64,000 nucleotides of DNA from Dirofilaria immitis (taxonomy: Eukaryota; Nematoda; Chromadorea; Rhabditida; Onchocercidae): contig JAKNDB010000070.1 of NCBI GenBank assembly GCA_024305405.1, forward strand, positions 1,547,726 to 1,611,725. The letters run 5' to 3'. A program made the position numbers and the translations under genes. Numbering within the stretch: position 1 is the first letter of the stretch; each line of letters opens with the position of its first letter. This document shows, piece by piece, positions 33,533 through 45,559 of the stretch. The notes under the pieces are model-generated. The model searched no databases. It had not been told where the DNA came from and worked only from the letters and a program-made list of their open reading frames with translations.

Positions 33533-35918
33533 CTTTGCAGCAAAACGTTATCATATAATTCTAAATCACGTGACACACGCAAGAATAAGCTTTGGAAAAA
33601 AATTTCACTATAATTTTTATAACTCTAAAATAGTATAAGTGAGATTCGTAGAAAAATGAAAGCAAAAAAAGTCTCTACGATGATGCATCACTGTAAATGA
33701 AATGATTCTAGCAGACGATTTGCTATTGGGGTCATCGTAGACGCAAATCAATTTTAGGATTGCTTTCTCATTTTTGGATATTTGATGCAATTATTGTTTA
33801 AACCATTTTTCAAAAACTTGGAAAAAATTTTCAAAAAATATTTTTTTAACATAATATATTGAGCAAGCAAATTTCAACAAAGTTATCATTTTTCACAACG
33901 ATTCGAACGAAATGAATGAATGTAATTGAGTAACACTGTAAATGACTTTCGAGGTACGATACATATTCATCCTATTAAATCACTTAATTAATTAACACAT
34001 GTTGTGATTGTAACTTGAATAGATTGCCTATTATCAGACTACCATATTCTAATAATTCGAATGATAAAACCACATTTGAATATCATCAATGAAAATGAAT
34101 TTCGTTTAAATTTTCAGGAAAACTAATTCTGAAGCAAAAGTTAGTTTGAAGTATACGAAAAATCATTCGCCGCCTGAAATAATCAATTATATTCAAGAAA
34201 AAGTAACCATATGATCATGCATTGTGACATTTAAATTATCGATCAAAATGCATTTAATAAGATTAACGTACAATGGTAGAATGCAACACTCAGTACAATG
34301 CAGGATTGTTGAAACTCTGATAGGCTATTCATTTAAATGCTTTTTTTGAAGAATGTATTCGAAAGTATAGAAGGATTGGTTCCAAATAGAAAATAGATAA
34401 TAAAATAGATAAGTTTACTATTGTAAAGTTAAAAAGATCGATCAACTTAAAGACTGGTCGATAATTACTTTTCAGCAAAGATGACATGTTAATATTTTGT
34501 TAGGGATATATTGTTAATTGTTAGGAATAAATATTGCAAGCTTATCTTTTGATTCTCGAATGAGGAATAATCAAGCGAAAGTTAGAACAGATGGGGATAG
34601 ATGAAGTGATTGGAATTGCTAAGATTGAAAGTCAGAAATAAACATGATATTTTATCGCTATTTTTTGTTTGGGATTCACATAATCTATTGATTACATTGA
34701 TAAGCAGTAGATTATGATCTTTATCTTTATCTGTCTTGTCAGATTTTATTTATTTTCTCTGTTATTGCGAAAAAGGAAAGAAGATTGATTGAAATTGCTT
34801 TCAACGATGCTTGATGATTTAAAAACTATATTTTTACATCGACCACATTTTATGCAAATCAATCATAACAATCAAATATTTTTACATAACAATCAAACAA
34901 TCTATCATATGCAAAATATCTTATACAAATGCCATAGCTAGAAACTATGCTGCAATGCAAAGAAAGCATGGAGAAATGCATTAGAAATTTCAACAAAAAG
35001 ATGAAAAATAAAATATATATGAAATAATTATAGCTAAATACAAAGGATTTCATTAAATAAAACGAAAACAGTTTAATAAAAGAAAAAATTATTTAAGAAT
35101 AATTCATATTTTATCCATTTTTGTTATGATGGAAATGAAAAATTTGATAGCCATTCTGCCAAATCGCACAAGAATAAAAAATTTAATCACTTCACTAAAT
35201 ATCAAATTATGCATATGATTATAATTACAATAACATTAAATCATATTTTCACTATCTATTTCTTCATCAACAAAGTTCGGTTGTTTTTGTTAGATATGGT
35301 TTGTCTGTTGATTCAAAAGATTACATTAAGTTGGCATCATTTTAGGTCACTGGATAGTTTTTAATTTTTGAAATTTTAATTAAGGATTAAAAGTCATTGA
35401 ATATAAAATGCAAAGTGATTAATAATTTTTATATAATTCTTCATGAAGGAAAAGAAATTTTCAAGTGAACTATATATGAACGAATAAATAAATAAGGCAA
35501 GGAAATTTCATTATTAAGTTTTAGTACGATGCAATTGATGAATATCTCGATCAATATGATGGGCAACATGCCTATGATCTGATTAAAAAGGTTCGATGAT
35601 TTATCAGACAAAATTCTTAATTCTTTAGTCTAAAGTCCTATTTAATTGGAATAATTATGCGTAACAAAGATTATGAGTACTTGCTGTTGACCGTACTTAA
35701 CATAACCGCCATAAATTGAACCATTTTACAAATTGTTAACCAAGATCAATAGTTATTCAAATATAATCAAATAAGGCTCAAAATAATTTTAGATGATATC
35801 TGAAAATGAAATGATGAATGTTGAGATAGCATATCGTCATGCGCATGCCTGCTATATTCTCTCAAATTTCTGTCTTTCTAACGAAGATGAACGTTATCGC
35901 TTACTAGAAGAAGGTAAA
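33533..35918. repeat. Left arm of a long inverted repeat
   Basis: The reverse complement of this arm closely matches 47990-49990; the 64-codon frame at 34859-35053 translates identically at 48835-49029. Compared with the right arm it has an extra 335-bp segment (33555-33889) and about 30 extra bases near 34269-34298. It carries exons of the RMD gene at its inner end. The arms are about 12 kb apart. Confidence 0.9.
33555..33889. mobile_element. 335-bp insertion present in only one arm of the inverted repeat
   Basis: The block is absent at the matching place in the right arm (about 49960). It is preceded by gttatcat at 33547-33554 and ends with the same 8 bases at 33882-33889, like a target-site duplication. 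I see no terminal inverted repeats and no coding frame. It could be a non-autonomous element, or a deletion in the other arm between short repeats. Confidence 0.5.
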
Positions 35919-36641
35919 CAATATTTCTATGATTTTCCTTAGCAAATACTAATGTCATTCTTTCCGTTTTCTTCGACTTATTATGCTATCACATAAGATT
36001 GTATAAAGACTTTTGGCACAATATATCTTTCAAAGATTTATGTGGAGGAATCTGAATAATAATACTGCCTGTTAAGCATATCATTCCTGTAAAATGGCAT
36101 GCAAACTAAAATCGAACAATGCTGAAATACTAAAATGGTCTGCGATTATAACCGGTATTCTTGCTGAACTTAAAAGCTTAAATCATGATGAGCGAGTGGT
36201 TTATATGAAGGAATTTAAGGTAATTCAATAAAGTTGAAAGATGGAAAATAGCTAGAATGACAAACATCTGAAATATTTATTTCTCATAAAATTTCAAAAT
36301 TTGAGATTTGAACTATATGTCGATCCTTATCGATTTCTTTATGCAGAATTTAGCTGTTTCCCATTCATCTGAAATATATCAACCACCAACATACATTTTT
36401 ATATTTCGAGTTTAATTTTATGCTACTGTTTATAAATTAATATTTCGCATTATTTGTGCCAAAAATTGATGTTCACATCCTGTTAATACCAACTCTTAAT
36501 CAGTTGTTGCAGAAATCAGACCAAATATTTATTTTTCCCAATCTATCTGAGAAGTTGCAAAGCGGTCCATTACGGATTCGTTTATTCAAAATAAATTAAT
36601 TTATTTTGAAATGAGTCTATTTTATAAAATGACCCTACCTC

Positions 36642-36738
36642 AGAAACGACATAACTTTGCCGATGTACATTGTTGCCGTTGAACAACGTCTTGCCAAAAA
36701 TGCCAACAGTGGGATTAGCACTAATTTTGAGAATCTCA
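36642..36738 (-). CDS. Short signal-peptide-like frame inside the RMD gap
   Basis: A minus-strand ATG at 36738 opens with MRFSKLVLIPLLAFLARRC, which looks like a secretory or mitochondrial leader, and stops after about 32 codons. It lies antisense within the region where an RMD exon is missing. There is no partner exon that I can defend. Confidence 0.15.
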
Positions 36739-36782
36739 TTTTACTATCAATAGACGAATAGAAAGCTTAAAATTCAGTCCAA

Positions 36783-37121
36783 TCATTTAAATTCTTTTAT
36801 TAATTGGTTAAAATTGAAACTTATCATTCGATTTTTGCTTCGTTTTATTTTTCTATCAATTATGATTCGTCCAATTATTTGTTCAAACTTTTGTAATGGC
36901 GGCATTCGATTAATTCGAAAGAACAGATTTTCAGGAATTTCTGAATGAGGCACTGATTTATACATCTGACTCATCAGTCTATCATATGAATGGACGATTT
37001 TGTTATCGCGTAAGGCATTCCTTTCTGAATTGAAAAGTGCATTCGTGTGTAAATTAAAAATATTAACTTCGAGACTACATTGATTGTTACATTGCGCATA
37101 ATGAGAAAACGTATGAATCAT
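36783..37121 (-). CDS. Unidentified 112-codon frame, antisense inside the RMD gap
   Basis: One of the longer open frames outside the BEL element. The composition is not low-complexity (it includes SYDRLMSQMYKSVPHSEIPE and FFRINRMPP), so it may be a decayed exon of another gene inserted here. I do not recognise the family. The frame starts at an ATG, but no splice or promoter evidence supports it. Confidence 0.25.
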   Translation of the reverse strand: MIHTFSHYAQCNNQCSLEVNIFNLHTNALFNSERNALRDNKIVHSYDRLMSQMYKSVPHSEIPENLFFRINRMPPLQKFEQIIGRIIIDRKIKRSKNRMISFNFNQLIKEFK

Positions 37122-38414
37122 TTTTTCTGATTCATTCTAAACTTCGGAATGTGTCTTATTTTCGATATATATCAATCAATATATAAATATTGCTCATAAT
37201 TCACGCAAATTTTAAATATTTTTAACATATATCGGGGATTAGAGTACGATATTTATTATGCTCTCTTATTCAATAGAAAAATATTATGAATCATGCTGCA
37301 TTCTCAATATTTCTATCCGAAATTCTATTTAGAAAATTGCGTATATTAAAGAGAAATGAAACTTTCCTGTTTCAGATGGCTACATTAACAGAAGAAGAAA
37401 AAAATATGCGATAGATGCGTTTGGGTCATTACCAACATTGACCATTGATGAGGCGCTTAGTAATTTCCATAAAGTTCGTTAAATGCCTTATGACAAATTG
37501 AAGATGTCGCTTGATCCAAAGCAATTAGCAGCTCCAACGAATTGAATTTAATTAATTAAATAAATGAATTTATGTACATGTTCCAGAAGGTTATATAATA
37601 TGATATTATCATGAATAGAAGGAATTTTGAAAATGCCAGAATATTCTGTAATTTATAATTTAGGCTGAAGAACTGAATCCAGGACACATTGACAACCTTA
37701 TGTATCTTGCCAAGTGTTACATTGCCAAAGGTTCTTGATCCATGAATCTTTTTCTGCATGATTCTTTAAATTTCATACATTAAAGAATGGTATTATCGGT
37801 TTAATTAAATGAAGAACAAACAGAATAATCTTGGAGAATTATCAAAAATCAGATGACGCATCTTAAATTTAATCTTTGCGGTATTGAACAAACAAGAAAT
37901 CATTTAGGCAACGATTCGGAAGCACGAAAATATTTGGTATCTGTGCTTGAAATAGAGCCTGTTGATGAGATGGATGAAGCACAGATTGCTGAAACACAGC
38001 AACTTCTAACCGATATTACAAAATACAGTGTTCAGGTAATTATTATTTTTATTGAATCCTTGGATCAAATAGATTAAATTTAATAAATTTGCAGTACTTC
38101 TTCATATCAATAAGTCTTATGAATTTGAACATGCTTCGTGTTCAATAAGTATGATATTTGTTATCATAAATTCTGTTAATGCAATCAATACAAAGAAATT
38201 ATAAAACACTTCTCTAACGATTCAAATGGAAGAGAAAGACATAAATTTGAAACCTGATTCATTTTTCACCGAAAAAATTTAGAACAAAAACACTGGAAAC
38301 TCAGACGACGGGGATACAGATTTAGAAGAAACAGAAAATAGTACCGATTTAACTAGCAGCGATTCTGAGGAAGAATCGAATATTATAGCAGTTGAAAAAT
38401 CAAATCACGAATAA

Positions 38415-40204
38415 GCAAACAACAAATTTAGCAGTTGAAAACATTTTTATAATCAAAAAAATAAATTTAGGATTTTGCTGAAGTTACAGTGCAATGAAAT
38501 TTCAATAAAGATATAATTGCAATTCAATTGAATATTAATTAAATTAAACTCGCCTAATATACATACCTATCGATAGTAAATATTAGTAAAAATTAAAAAT
38601 TTCTTCCTACCACTATAATGAAAATGATAATAAAGGAATTCAACAAGCTTATTTGATCCATAGAATAATATAATTCACAAAAAAGCATTCATAATTTTAT
38701 TGCTGAAAAAAAATATATTCGGAAATTTTTTGAGATGAATGCTGAAGACGTGAAAAAAAATCATCAAATTATTCTTCATTTCGATATGCAATATGTTCTT
38801 AGCACATGTCTGATCAATCCATTTTGTGCATTTTCTGAAAATTTGAAATGCAAAAAAAATAAAACAACTTCGGATTAGCATATCTTAAATTATATTTCGA
38901 AATCAAAATTAATTCTGTAAACTTACTCAACTATAAATCATAGAGCAACAGCAAATTTTTTCGTAAAAATAAATAAATGATAGTTATTTTTCATATGAAA
39001 TGATTTCATTTTTTTTTTTTCTAAATAGTGCTAAAATTGATGCTTTTTGGGATCGAACAATTATGGATCAAATCTAGATAATTCATTTGTAACATGCAAA
39101 GTTTATCATATACATTTATGAGAAGTGATTGTTCATGTTTAGCGAATGCGCTTTATTGTTAACTTGATTTAATCAGAAAAACTGAATTCACTTTGAAACT
39201 ATAAGTGTGCAATTTTTTATTCACAAATAGAGAATGAGTTATTGCAGTATTTCCCTACTTGGGTACCTATCCTTTGTTTGCAACTATTCAAAATTAGAAA
39301 AATATCGAGATCCATAAAATTTTAGCAAATGAAAAGATTTGCAAAGTTAAGAAATGACAAAATTTGGCAAGAGATTCATAACTCTTGGGCTAAATGAATA
39401 ATGAAAATGGCTAAAGATAACGCAGTGAACCAACCAAAATATTATATTATACAGTATCAGAATGACAGATTGTCACTACAAAAATGAAATTCGATGTATG
39501 ACCTACGATTTCTGACTGTATTCCACCTGTTGATAAGATTTGAAATAGCTAATATTCCCTTTTAAAAAGGTTTTTAATAGAAAAATATACTTTTTTTACC
39601 AGACAGTAGAACGAATCAATAGCTCTTGCGATCACACTTGTAGATAATTTCAGATTTCGATGAAATCAAGGAATTGATAGATTTTCTCACTCTTACTTCC
39701 AGAAGTATAAAAATTAATGATTTTCTATTGTCTATTTATTATAAAGTATTATGTAAGGTCAATAAAGGTCAGCTATTGTCGACATAATGTAGTTACAATA
39801 CAGGAAGAAAGTAAGAGCAATTAATTTCATAGTAAATCAACTGGAAATGCAAATTTTTTCTTTGGAATGATTCAAGTGTCTCCTAAAATGGATACAAATT
39901 AAAACTAAACAAGCAATATTTATTCAAAATCGTCTAGATGAAATTAAGAAAACTAAAATAAATTTCAAATATGTGCCTCTACAACTGACAGTCTTGCACA
40001 TATAGCCATTAGAGAAACAAAAATCAAATAACTTTTTGTATGGAATGGACTTATTTGGTTGTTTGAAACGAAGGCCAGCAATATTAATTCACAACGAAAA
40101 AGATAAAAACAGTGGAAGAATTGAAAAAGAAAATCAAAAAGAGATGTATCAAAATATGACGAAAAAGAAAATCTTTTGGATATTAATCGGTTTATTAGCT
40201 AGGA
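38415..40204. other. Intergenic stretch after the RMD gene
   Basis: aataaa-like signals at about 38459 and 38500 could serve the RMD transcript. Beyond that I see only short chance frames. Confidence 0.5.
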
Positions 40205-41173
40205 TCAATTACTCAGAACAACTATTCAAGTATTTAAATTATTAGTCGTATCTGCTACAAACAAGTACTTATTATCAAAAAGTATCTCTAAAAATCTATT
40301 AACGCTCAAGACTACACAACTGCAGAACACTATCTTATCAAAAATCTCAGAAGAGGCAAAAGAAAAATTGCAACTAACAACTGATAATAATGGATTGCTA
40401 AAAATCAGTGCACATATAATAAAATCTGAATCGAGCAAGAATGCAATTTATCCAATTTACCTTCCAAAAATATCACACGATAATACCATACCACTGATCA
40501 ACACGAATATACATGAAAAAATGTTCCATAGTGAGATAAATCAAACACTAAATTAAAACGAAATTTCTGGATAGAAAAAGGAGAAGTACATGAAAAGTAC
40601 TATTAACAGAGATTCCATGTTATGTAAACGATGGAACAATAAATTATTCCAACTACCAAATTATCTCCCATATTCAAAAGAACATGTATTAGATTATGAT
40701 TCAGTCAACATTAAGGAACAACTACCAAATGCTTGATTGCATTGTTTTATTATTTGACTACTCGTACGACACATCTTGAAGTAGTACAGGATTTACGTGG
40801 AAGCTTTTCTACATGTTACGAAGATTTATTGCACGTCATAGAACATCAGAAACAATAGTAAGTGATAATGAATTTAATTTTAAAAAAATAAATGAGATTT
40901 ATAATGTAATAGAATATAATCTCAATGAAAATTTTTCAGTATTTTGTTACTGCAGTAAGAATAAAATTGAATGGAATCATATTACTCTTCACGTACGTGG
41001 TAAGGAGGAACATATAAACGATTGAATGGAATGATAAAATCAGTATTTAAACAAGCGTGAAAAGACACTTTCTAAACGAAATGTAATTATAATCGTCGTG
41101 GAAATTAAGGCCATGGATAAATTATTCAGAACAACTATTTGAGTATTTAAATTATTAGTCGTATCTGCTACTA
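40205..41173 (+). mobile_element. Decayed BEL/Pao integrase fragment flanked by direct repeats
   Basis: Plus-strand pieces in shifting frames match the BEL/Pao pol order seen intact at 61400-61900. They include IYPIYLPK followed by an H-rich zinc-binding segment (about 40441-40550), CKRWNNKLFQLPNYLP (40620-40680), an LTTRTTHLEVVQDL block (40745-40800) and MLRRFIARH followed by IVSDNEF (40813-40885). Many stops and frameshifts make it a fossil. A 56-57 bp direct repeat (aattactcagaacaactatt and following) brackets it at 40205-40260 and 41118-41173. It is much more diverged than the 56780-64000 element, so it is an older or different copy. Confidence 0.75.
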
Positions 41174-41174
41174 A

Positions 41175-42020
41175 CATTAAATATTGTTTGCTTTATTTTT
41201 CTTGGGAAATACTGCTTTGATAATATTTCCAGAAAAATTCTGTATGCTAAAATTTGATCATCTTATAGTTTTACCTGTCGATAAAATATGGTCATTTTAT
41301 AGTTTTACTTGTTTTTGGTTTCAACTCCCGATATTGTCTTATTTCTCTAAAAACCTTTTTCAGCATTTTTTCTTATTGCAAAATAATGCGTACAGTATTT
41401 TTCCCATTTTTTTTCTACCATGAATTTAAAAATAACAATGCAAATGACTTAAATTTATTTAGTTTCATGGGATTTTGATAAATCCAATTTTCTTAATTGA
41501 ATTTAGAATGAAAGATAAGTGAAAAATTTAATAGAAATTTTTCAGAATAAAAGTTAAATCTTATTCATACAGGTTTTTATAGTACACTTTTGAGCAATAC
41601 CAATTCATTTAATTGTATTATTTTTTAATCTTCACAGCACAAATTTTTTTATCAATTTAATAATTTTAATGTTATTTGAATGTTTGTTAAAATTCTGCGC
41701 AATTGTAAATTTTTTTTGAACAGTTATATACTGTTTATTATATTATGAATAGAGAATATTTGATGAAATCTTTATTTATATATATATATATATACAAATT
41801 AATTCCATAATTTAACACTCAATAGATTCTCTGTTGCAACATTTTTAGAAGAAATTTTAAAAATTATCAAATTTATTTTCTTTTCAGAATTATTTTCTCA
41901 CTTCTTAACATTAAATATTGTTTGGTTTATTTTTCTAAGGGTATACTGTTTTAATAATATTTTCAGAAAAATTCTGCATCCTAAAATATGATCATTTTAT
42001 AGTTCTACCTCTCAATAGAT
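41175..42020. repeat. Pair of roughly 110-bp direct repeats
   Basis: Segments at about 41175-41283 and 41908-42018 share aacattaaatattgttt, then ttccagaaaaattctg and atagttctacct-like ends, with moderate divergence. A ta dinucleotide run at about 41776-41795 lies between them. Confidence 0.7.
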
Positions 42021-43620
42021 GTCGGAAAATGTAATTAAAAATGTCAAAGGAGAAATGGTGGCGAAATCAAAGAATGTAGTCATCATACAAAGAGATATTA
42101 AGAAGATCAAATAGCGGGTAAAGAGGGCTTACAGAAGGAATACCAAAAATTTAAAAGTAGGGAATTTTGATGAATGGAACCAGTTCAGTTCCGATTCAAC
42201 TTTCAAAATCGACGGGAGCGGCAGACATAATCCAACATTCAAAAACATGAGCAACGATTTATCGAGATCCATAGTTCAAGCGGATCGACATCATAAAAAA
42301 GTTTAAAATGAATATTGAGGTAATTTTTCTTTTCTTGTTACTAAGCCTTCAATTCTTACTTTATATTACCTATATCTCCATAAGCGCGATATCATGTATT
42401 TTCAAATCTAATAAAAATATTATGGATATAAAGAAATCATAAGCATCAAGAATTATCAATTTTCAAATTATAAATAAACCAAAACAATATATTTTCGAAA
42501 AATATATAAATTTCCTATCATTGCTCTGAAAAATATTTATCTCTAAGAAATGAACTGTCAAATTGTCACGCATTGTTGTCATTATTGATTCTTATGGAGT
42601 TTAGAAGCACCAGAGAGACATCTTTGAAATGTTAAATCATTTATAATATCTAAAGACTTCATCCGATTCAAAAAATTTTGGTTAAGCGTTTATTGTCTTA
42701 TTAATTCACACATTTTTTGATCTAAATTTACCATTATACAAATTTGAAACAGGTGAAAATAAAATTTTGGTAGGTCTTTGCAGAGATCCATTAGTATTGA
42801 GTGGTTTCCTCTTGTTACTAATCTAATAAACAGCATGTAATTTGTTCAATAAGGACCGAGGAAAACTTCCGAGAGCTGTGCGGAATTTGAACAAACATTT
42901 GAGCAGTACCAAAATCATTAAACACAGAGAATTTGATATTTTGAGAATAGAAAACATAGATAATTCAATCAAATTGATTGGTACTCTTCAAAAGTGTGTG
43001 AAAAAAATCCGTATGAATAATAATTAATTCTTTCTTAAAAATTTTTATTCTTCAATTTTTTCATTTAGTTTTATTCGATATGCGATTAAAAGAAATATTT
43101 AGGTATTAAAATTCATGTATTAAACAGTGATGAAATCAAATTAAATGCATTATTATTTTCAAATTAGTGATAAGAAATCGAAACTAAACTAAAAATGATG
43201 AGAAAAAATGGCTGTACATAAAAAAGGAATTGAAAGAGTTTTCGAAAACACAAACAACATTATCCATTAATTATTAATTTGAATTGGGGAGTATCGAGGT
43301 TTTTTAGATTTCTAGATTGCTTTTATTCATTCATATTCATTTATTCATGGTTATCGAAATTCAATCAATAGTAAAAATCTAAAAGGTGAAACTAATTTTT
43401 TTAATTACTGTTTTTTGAAATTTTAATTTTTCCAACTATGCAAAATTTGGCTTAACTAATTTCGCAATGATATTCTTATCTCGAAGCACAGCAATACATA
43501 TTATTTGAAAACTTTAGAAAAATTAAAATGTATCCGCTGTCAATCAAGCATTTGAAACTTTTGATCCATCAAGTATATGGTAAATTTGAGAAAAGATGAT
43601 TTGTTAACATTGCTGAGTCA
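42020..43620. other. Region with short unassigned plus-strand frames
   Basis: A frame opening MSENVIKNVKGEMV at 42019 and another at about 42842-43027 (NLNKHLSSTKIIKHREFDIL) have ordinary amino-acid composition. Neither matches a family I know or joins a neighbour by splice phase. Confidence 0.3.
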
Positions 43621-43630
43621 CTTGAGCCCA

Positions 43631-43706
43631 TGTGTAACTATGAAATTGTATTAACATTGAACTATGAAATTGTGTAACTATGAAATTGTATTAACAAATT
43701 ATATAG
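43631..43706. repeat. 40-bp tandem duplication
   Basis: The unit tgtgtaactatgaaattgta followed by ttaaca occurs at 43631 and again at 43671, with an inner half-repeat of aactatgaaattg. Confidence 0.8.
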
Positions 43707-43897
43707 ATGATGATAAAGTCTGCCAGTACTTCGTGTTGAAGCTTAACAGCACCAAGTTTAGAAAGAATTTTTTTCATCGTGTGATATGAAATGGTTTTAT
43801 CAATCAATTGAAATTTGAAATTGTATAAGGTGATGATGATTTTAATCAATTATAGGAAATATCCGAAATATTCTTCTAAATCATCAGATTGTGCTTT

Positions 43898-44820
43898 TTC
43901 TTGTCATTGAACCACTTATATCCTTCTTCTCGTTCTAACGATGAATCTGATTATTCGTTCTCATTTAATTGTTGTTGCAATATTATTTCTTAATTTAATT
44001 TAGAAAAATTTTTATTTGTTTAAAGGTTTTGTAACAAATATATCTTATCATCTTTCATGCTATTTCATCGTTACTATTTAGTATTTATTAACTTCATCAA
44101 ATTTTCACAAATTATATTTTATTCTAAATTTTGCTGCTACAGAAATACAAAATATGCAAATTATTCACAGCTAAATATAATGAAGCAATGCTTTCTGATC
44201 GAGAATTATGAAAATTGAATATATCACATTCAAAATCTGATTTTTAAAATTGAAATTTTGCTAATCTGATTATTCAATCATAAATCACACGATCTATCGG
44301 ACTTAATAAAAACGGTCATTCCTCAGTTGCAATAGTTGTTAAGTTGATGGACTGGTTAGTTATTTTTAAAAATTTGTAATTATATATTTTGAGGAATATG
44401 TAATTATATATTTTGAAGAATATTTTCTTGTCATTGAACCACTTATATCCTTGTTCTCGTTCTAACGATGAATCTGATTATTCTGTTCTCATATAGCAAT
44501 TTACAGATAATTTTGAATATTTACTGTAAATATTTCCGCATATTGAATTACTGTGATAATTCACCGATGGTTTCATATTATTTTGTAATAGAAGAATTAG
44601 GTGAAAATTCGATCCTAACACCAACTAACAAAAACTTTAGAGAGAAAAAAACTAGAATTATTTTACAGAAGGATTAAAATTTTATGAATTTTTGAGATCA
44701 TAAATCACACGACCTATCGGACTGCATAAAAACGGCATTCCTCAGTTGCAATACTTGTTATGTTGCTGGACTGGTTAGTTGTCTTTTAAAAATTTGTAAT
44801 TATATATTTTGAAGAATATT
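43898..44820. repeat. Two interleaved direct-repeat pairs
   Basis: Pair A: about 43898-43970 and 44422-44496, sharing cttgtcattgaaccactta and gttctaacgatgaatctg. Pair B: about 44276-44425 and 44696-44820, sharing tcataaatcacacga, cggact and attcctcagttgcaata. The order A, B, A, B suggests that one unit of about 0.5 kb was duplicated in tandem and then diverged. Confidence 0.75.
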
Positions 44821-44912
44821 TTTATGAAATATTTTCCAGAAGTCCATACTAAATTTCTGTCGTTCACGCAGGTATTTTTTATTGGCAGAAGTTATCCGCG
44901 AATTAGATCAGC

Positions 44913-45266
44913 ATGTTATTTTTCTATTATATTGCAATTATTATCTTGCCATCATATATCGCACAAGCAACAGTAAGTAAAAAAGTCATTGTTCTCCGTA
45001 TAGAAATTTAATGTCCATAATTTTTTGTTTAGAAATATTTTTATTTAGTTAAGAATAGAATTTTTTTATAGAAAGAAGCGAGAGTTAACACAGTTTTTAC
45101 TGCTCTCTCAATTTCCTTCGAAGTATCGATGTTTCGCAAAACAATCTGTAGCACTACGATACCACTGAAAATTTATACAGTCAATTTTCGAATGATTTTA
45201 GAGCAGCAGTTTATCATTATTTCCATTGCATTCACATTATCATTTTCTTTCAAATCAGTAATATAA
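44913..45266 (+). CDS. Candidate small secreted-protein gene, two exons
   Basis: Exon 1 (44913-44972) encodes 20 residues that look like a whole signal peptide (MLFFYYIAIIILPSYIAQAT) and ends at a consensus donor gtaagt. Exon 2 (45072-45266) follows a good acceptor (tttttttatag) in matching phase and stays open for 64 codons to a TAA. This gives an 84-residue product with a predicted hydrophobic segment near the C-terminus (FIIISIAFTLSF). I do not recognise the family. In DNA this AT-rich a 64-codon frame is uncommon but not decisive; the match of signal peptide, splice sites and phase is the argument. Confidence 0.4.
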
Positions 45267-45559
45267 AATAGTTAAATTTATACCCTTTTCAAACCATTAC
45301 TATGTCTAAATCTGTTTGTGAATTATATTAGTAACTAAATAATGATGAAATGTCGTTAATCGAAGATCGCACGCTGATATCTTTGAATTCTATTTATTGA
45401 GGATGTCTAAAAGTTGCAAGAAAAATAATCATCAAATCATATAAATCATTTCCTACTATTTCAGGCATCAAATAAAAACAATCAATTAATACAAGCAAAT
45501 AACATATGTGATAAGCAATTGCAATATTCATCCGTTCTGCAAGCTCATAATACGACACA

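Larger units (their letters stand above)
35525..38414 (+). pseudogene. RMD (regulator of microtubule dynamics) family TPR protein, apparently missing a central exon
   Basis: Microtubule-associated TPR-like protein of the RMDN/RMD family. Recognised exons: 35525-35590 (YDAIDEYLDQYDGQHAYDLI), 35793-35913 (MMNVEIAYRHAHACYILSNF), 36077-36219 (ACKLKSNNAEILKWSAI), about 37376-37480 (AFGSLPTLTIDEALSNFHK), 37664-37730 (AEELNPGHIDNLMYLAKCYI), 37908-38035 (NDSEARKYLVSVLEIEP) and 38283-38414, an acidic tail ending EKSNHE. Phases agree between most pairs. I cannot find the exon expected between the third and fourth, which should carry the conserved GRFxYEVAxLxW-type segment; 1.15 kb of unrelated DNA lies there. 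The donor after FHK is weak (gttcgt), and I see no convincing first exon with a start. The first two exons are duplicated in inverted orientation at 47990-48363. It is probably a disrupted copy, or a real gene with an unrecognised exon. Confidence 0.7.

Noticed and set aside
34859..35053. 64-codon frame identical at 48835-49029
   Set aside because: Identity is explained by the inverted duplication; the product is low-complexity, and no splice or start context supports a gene.
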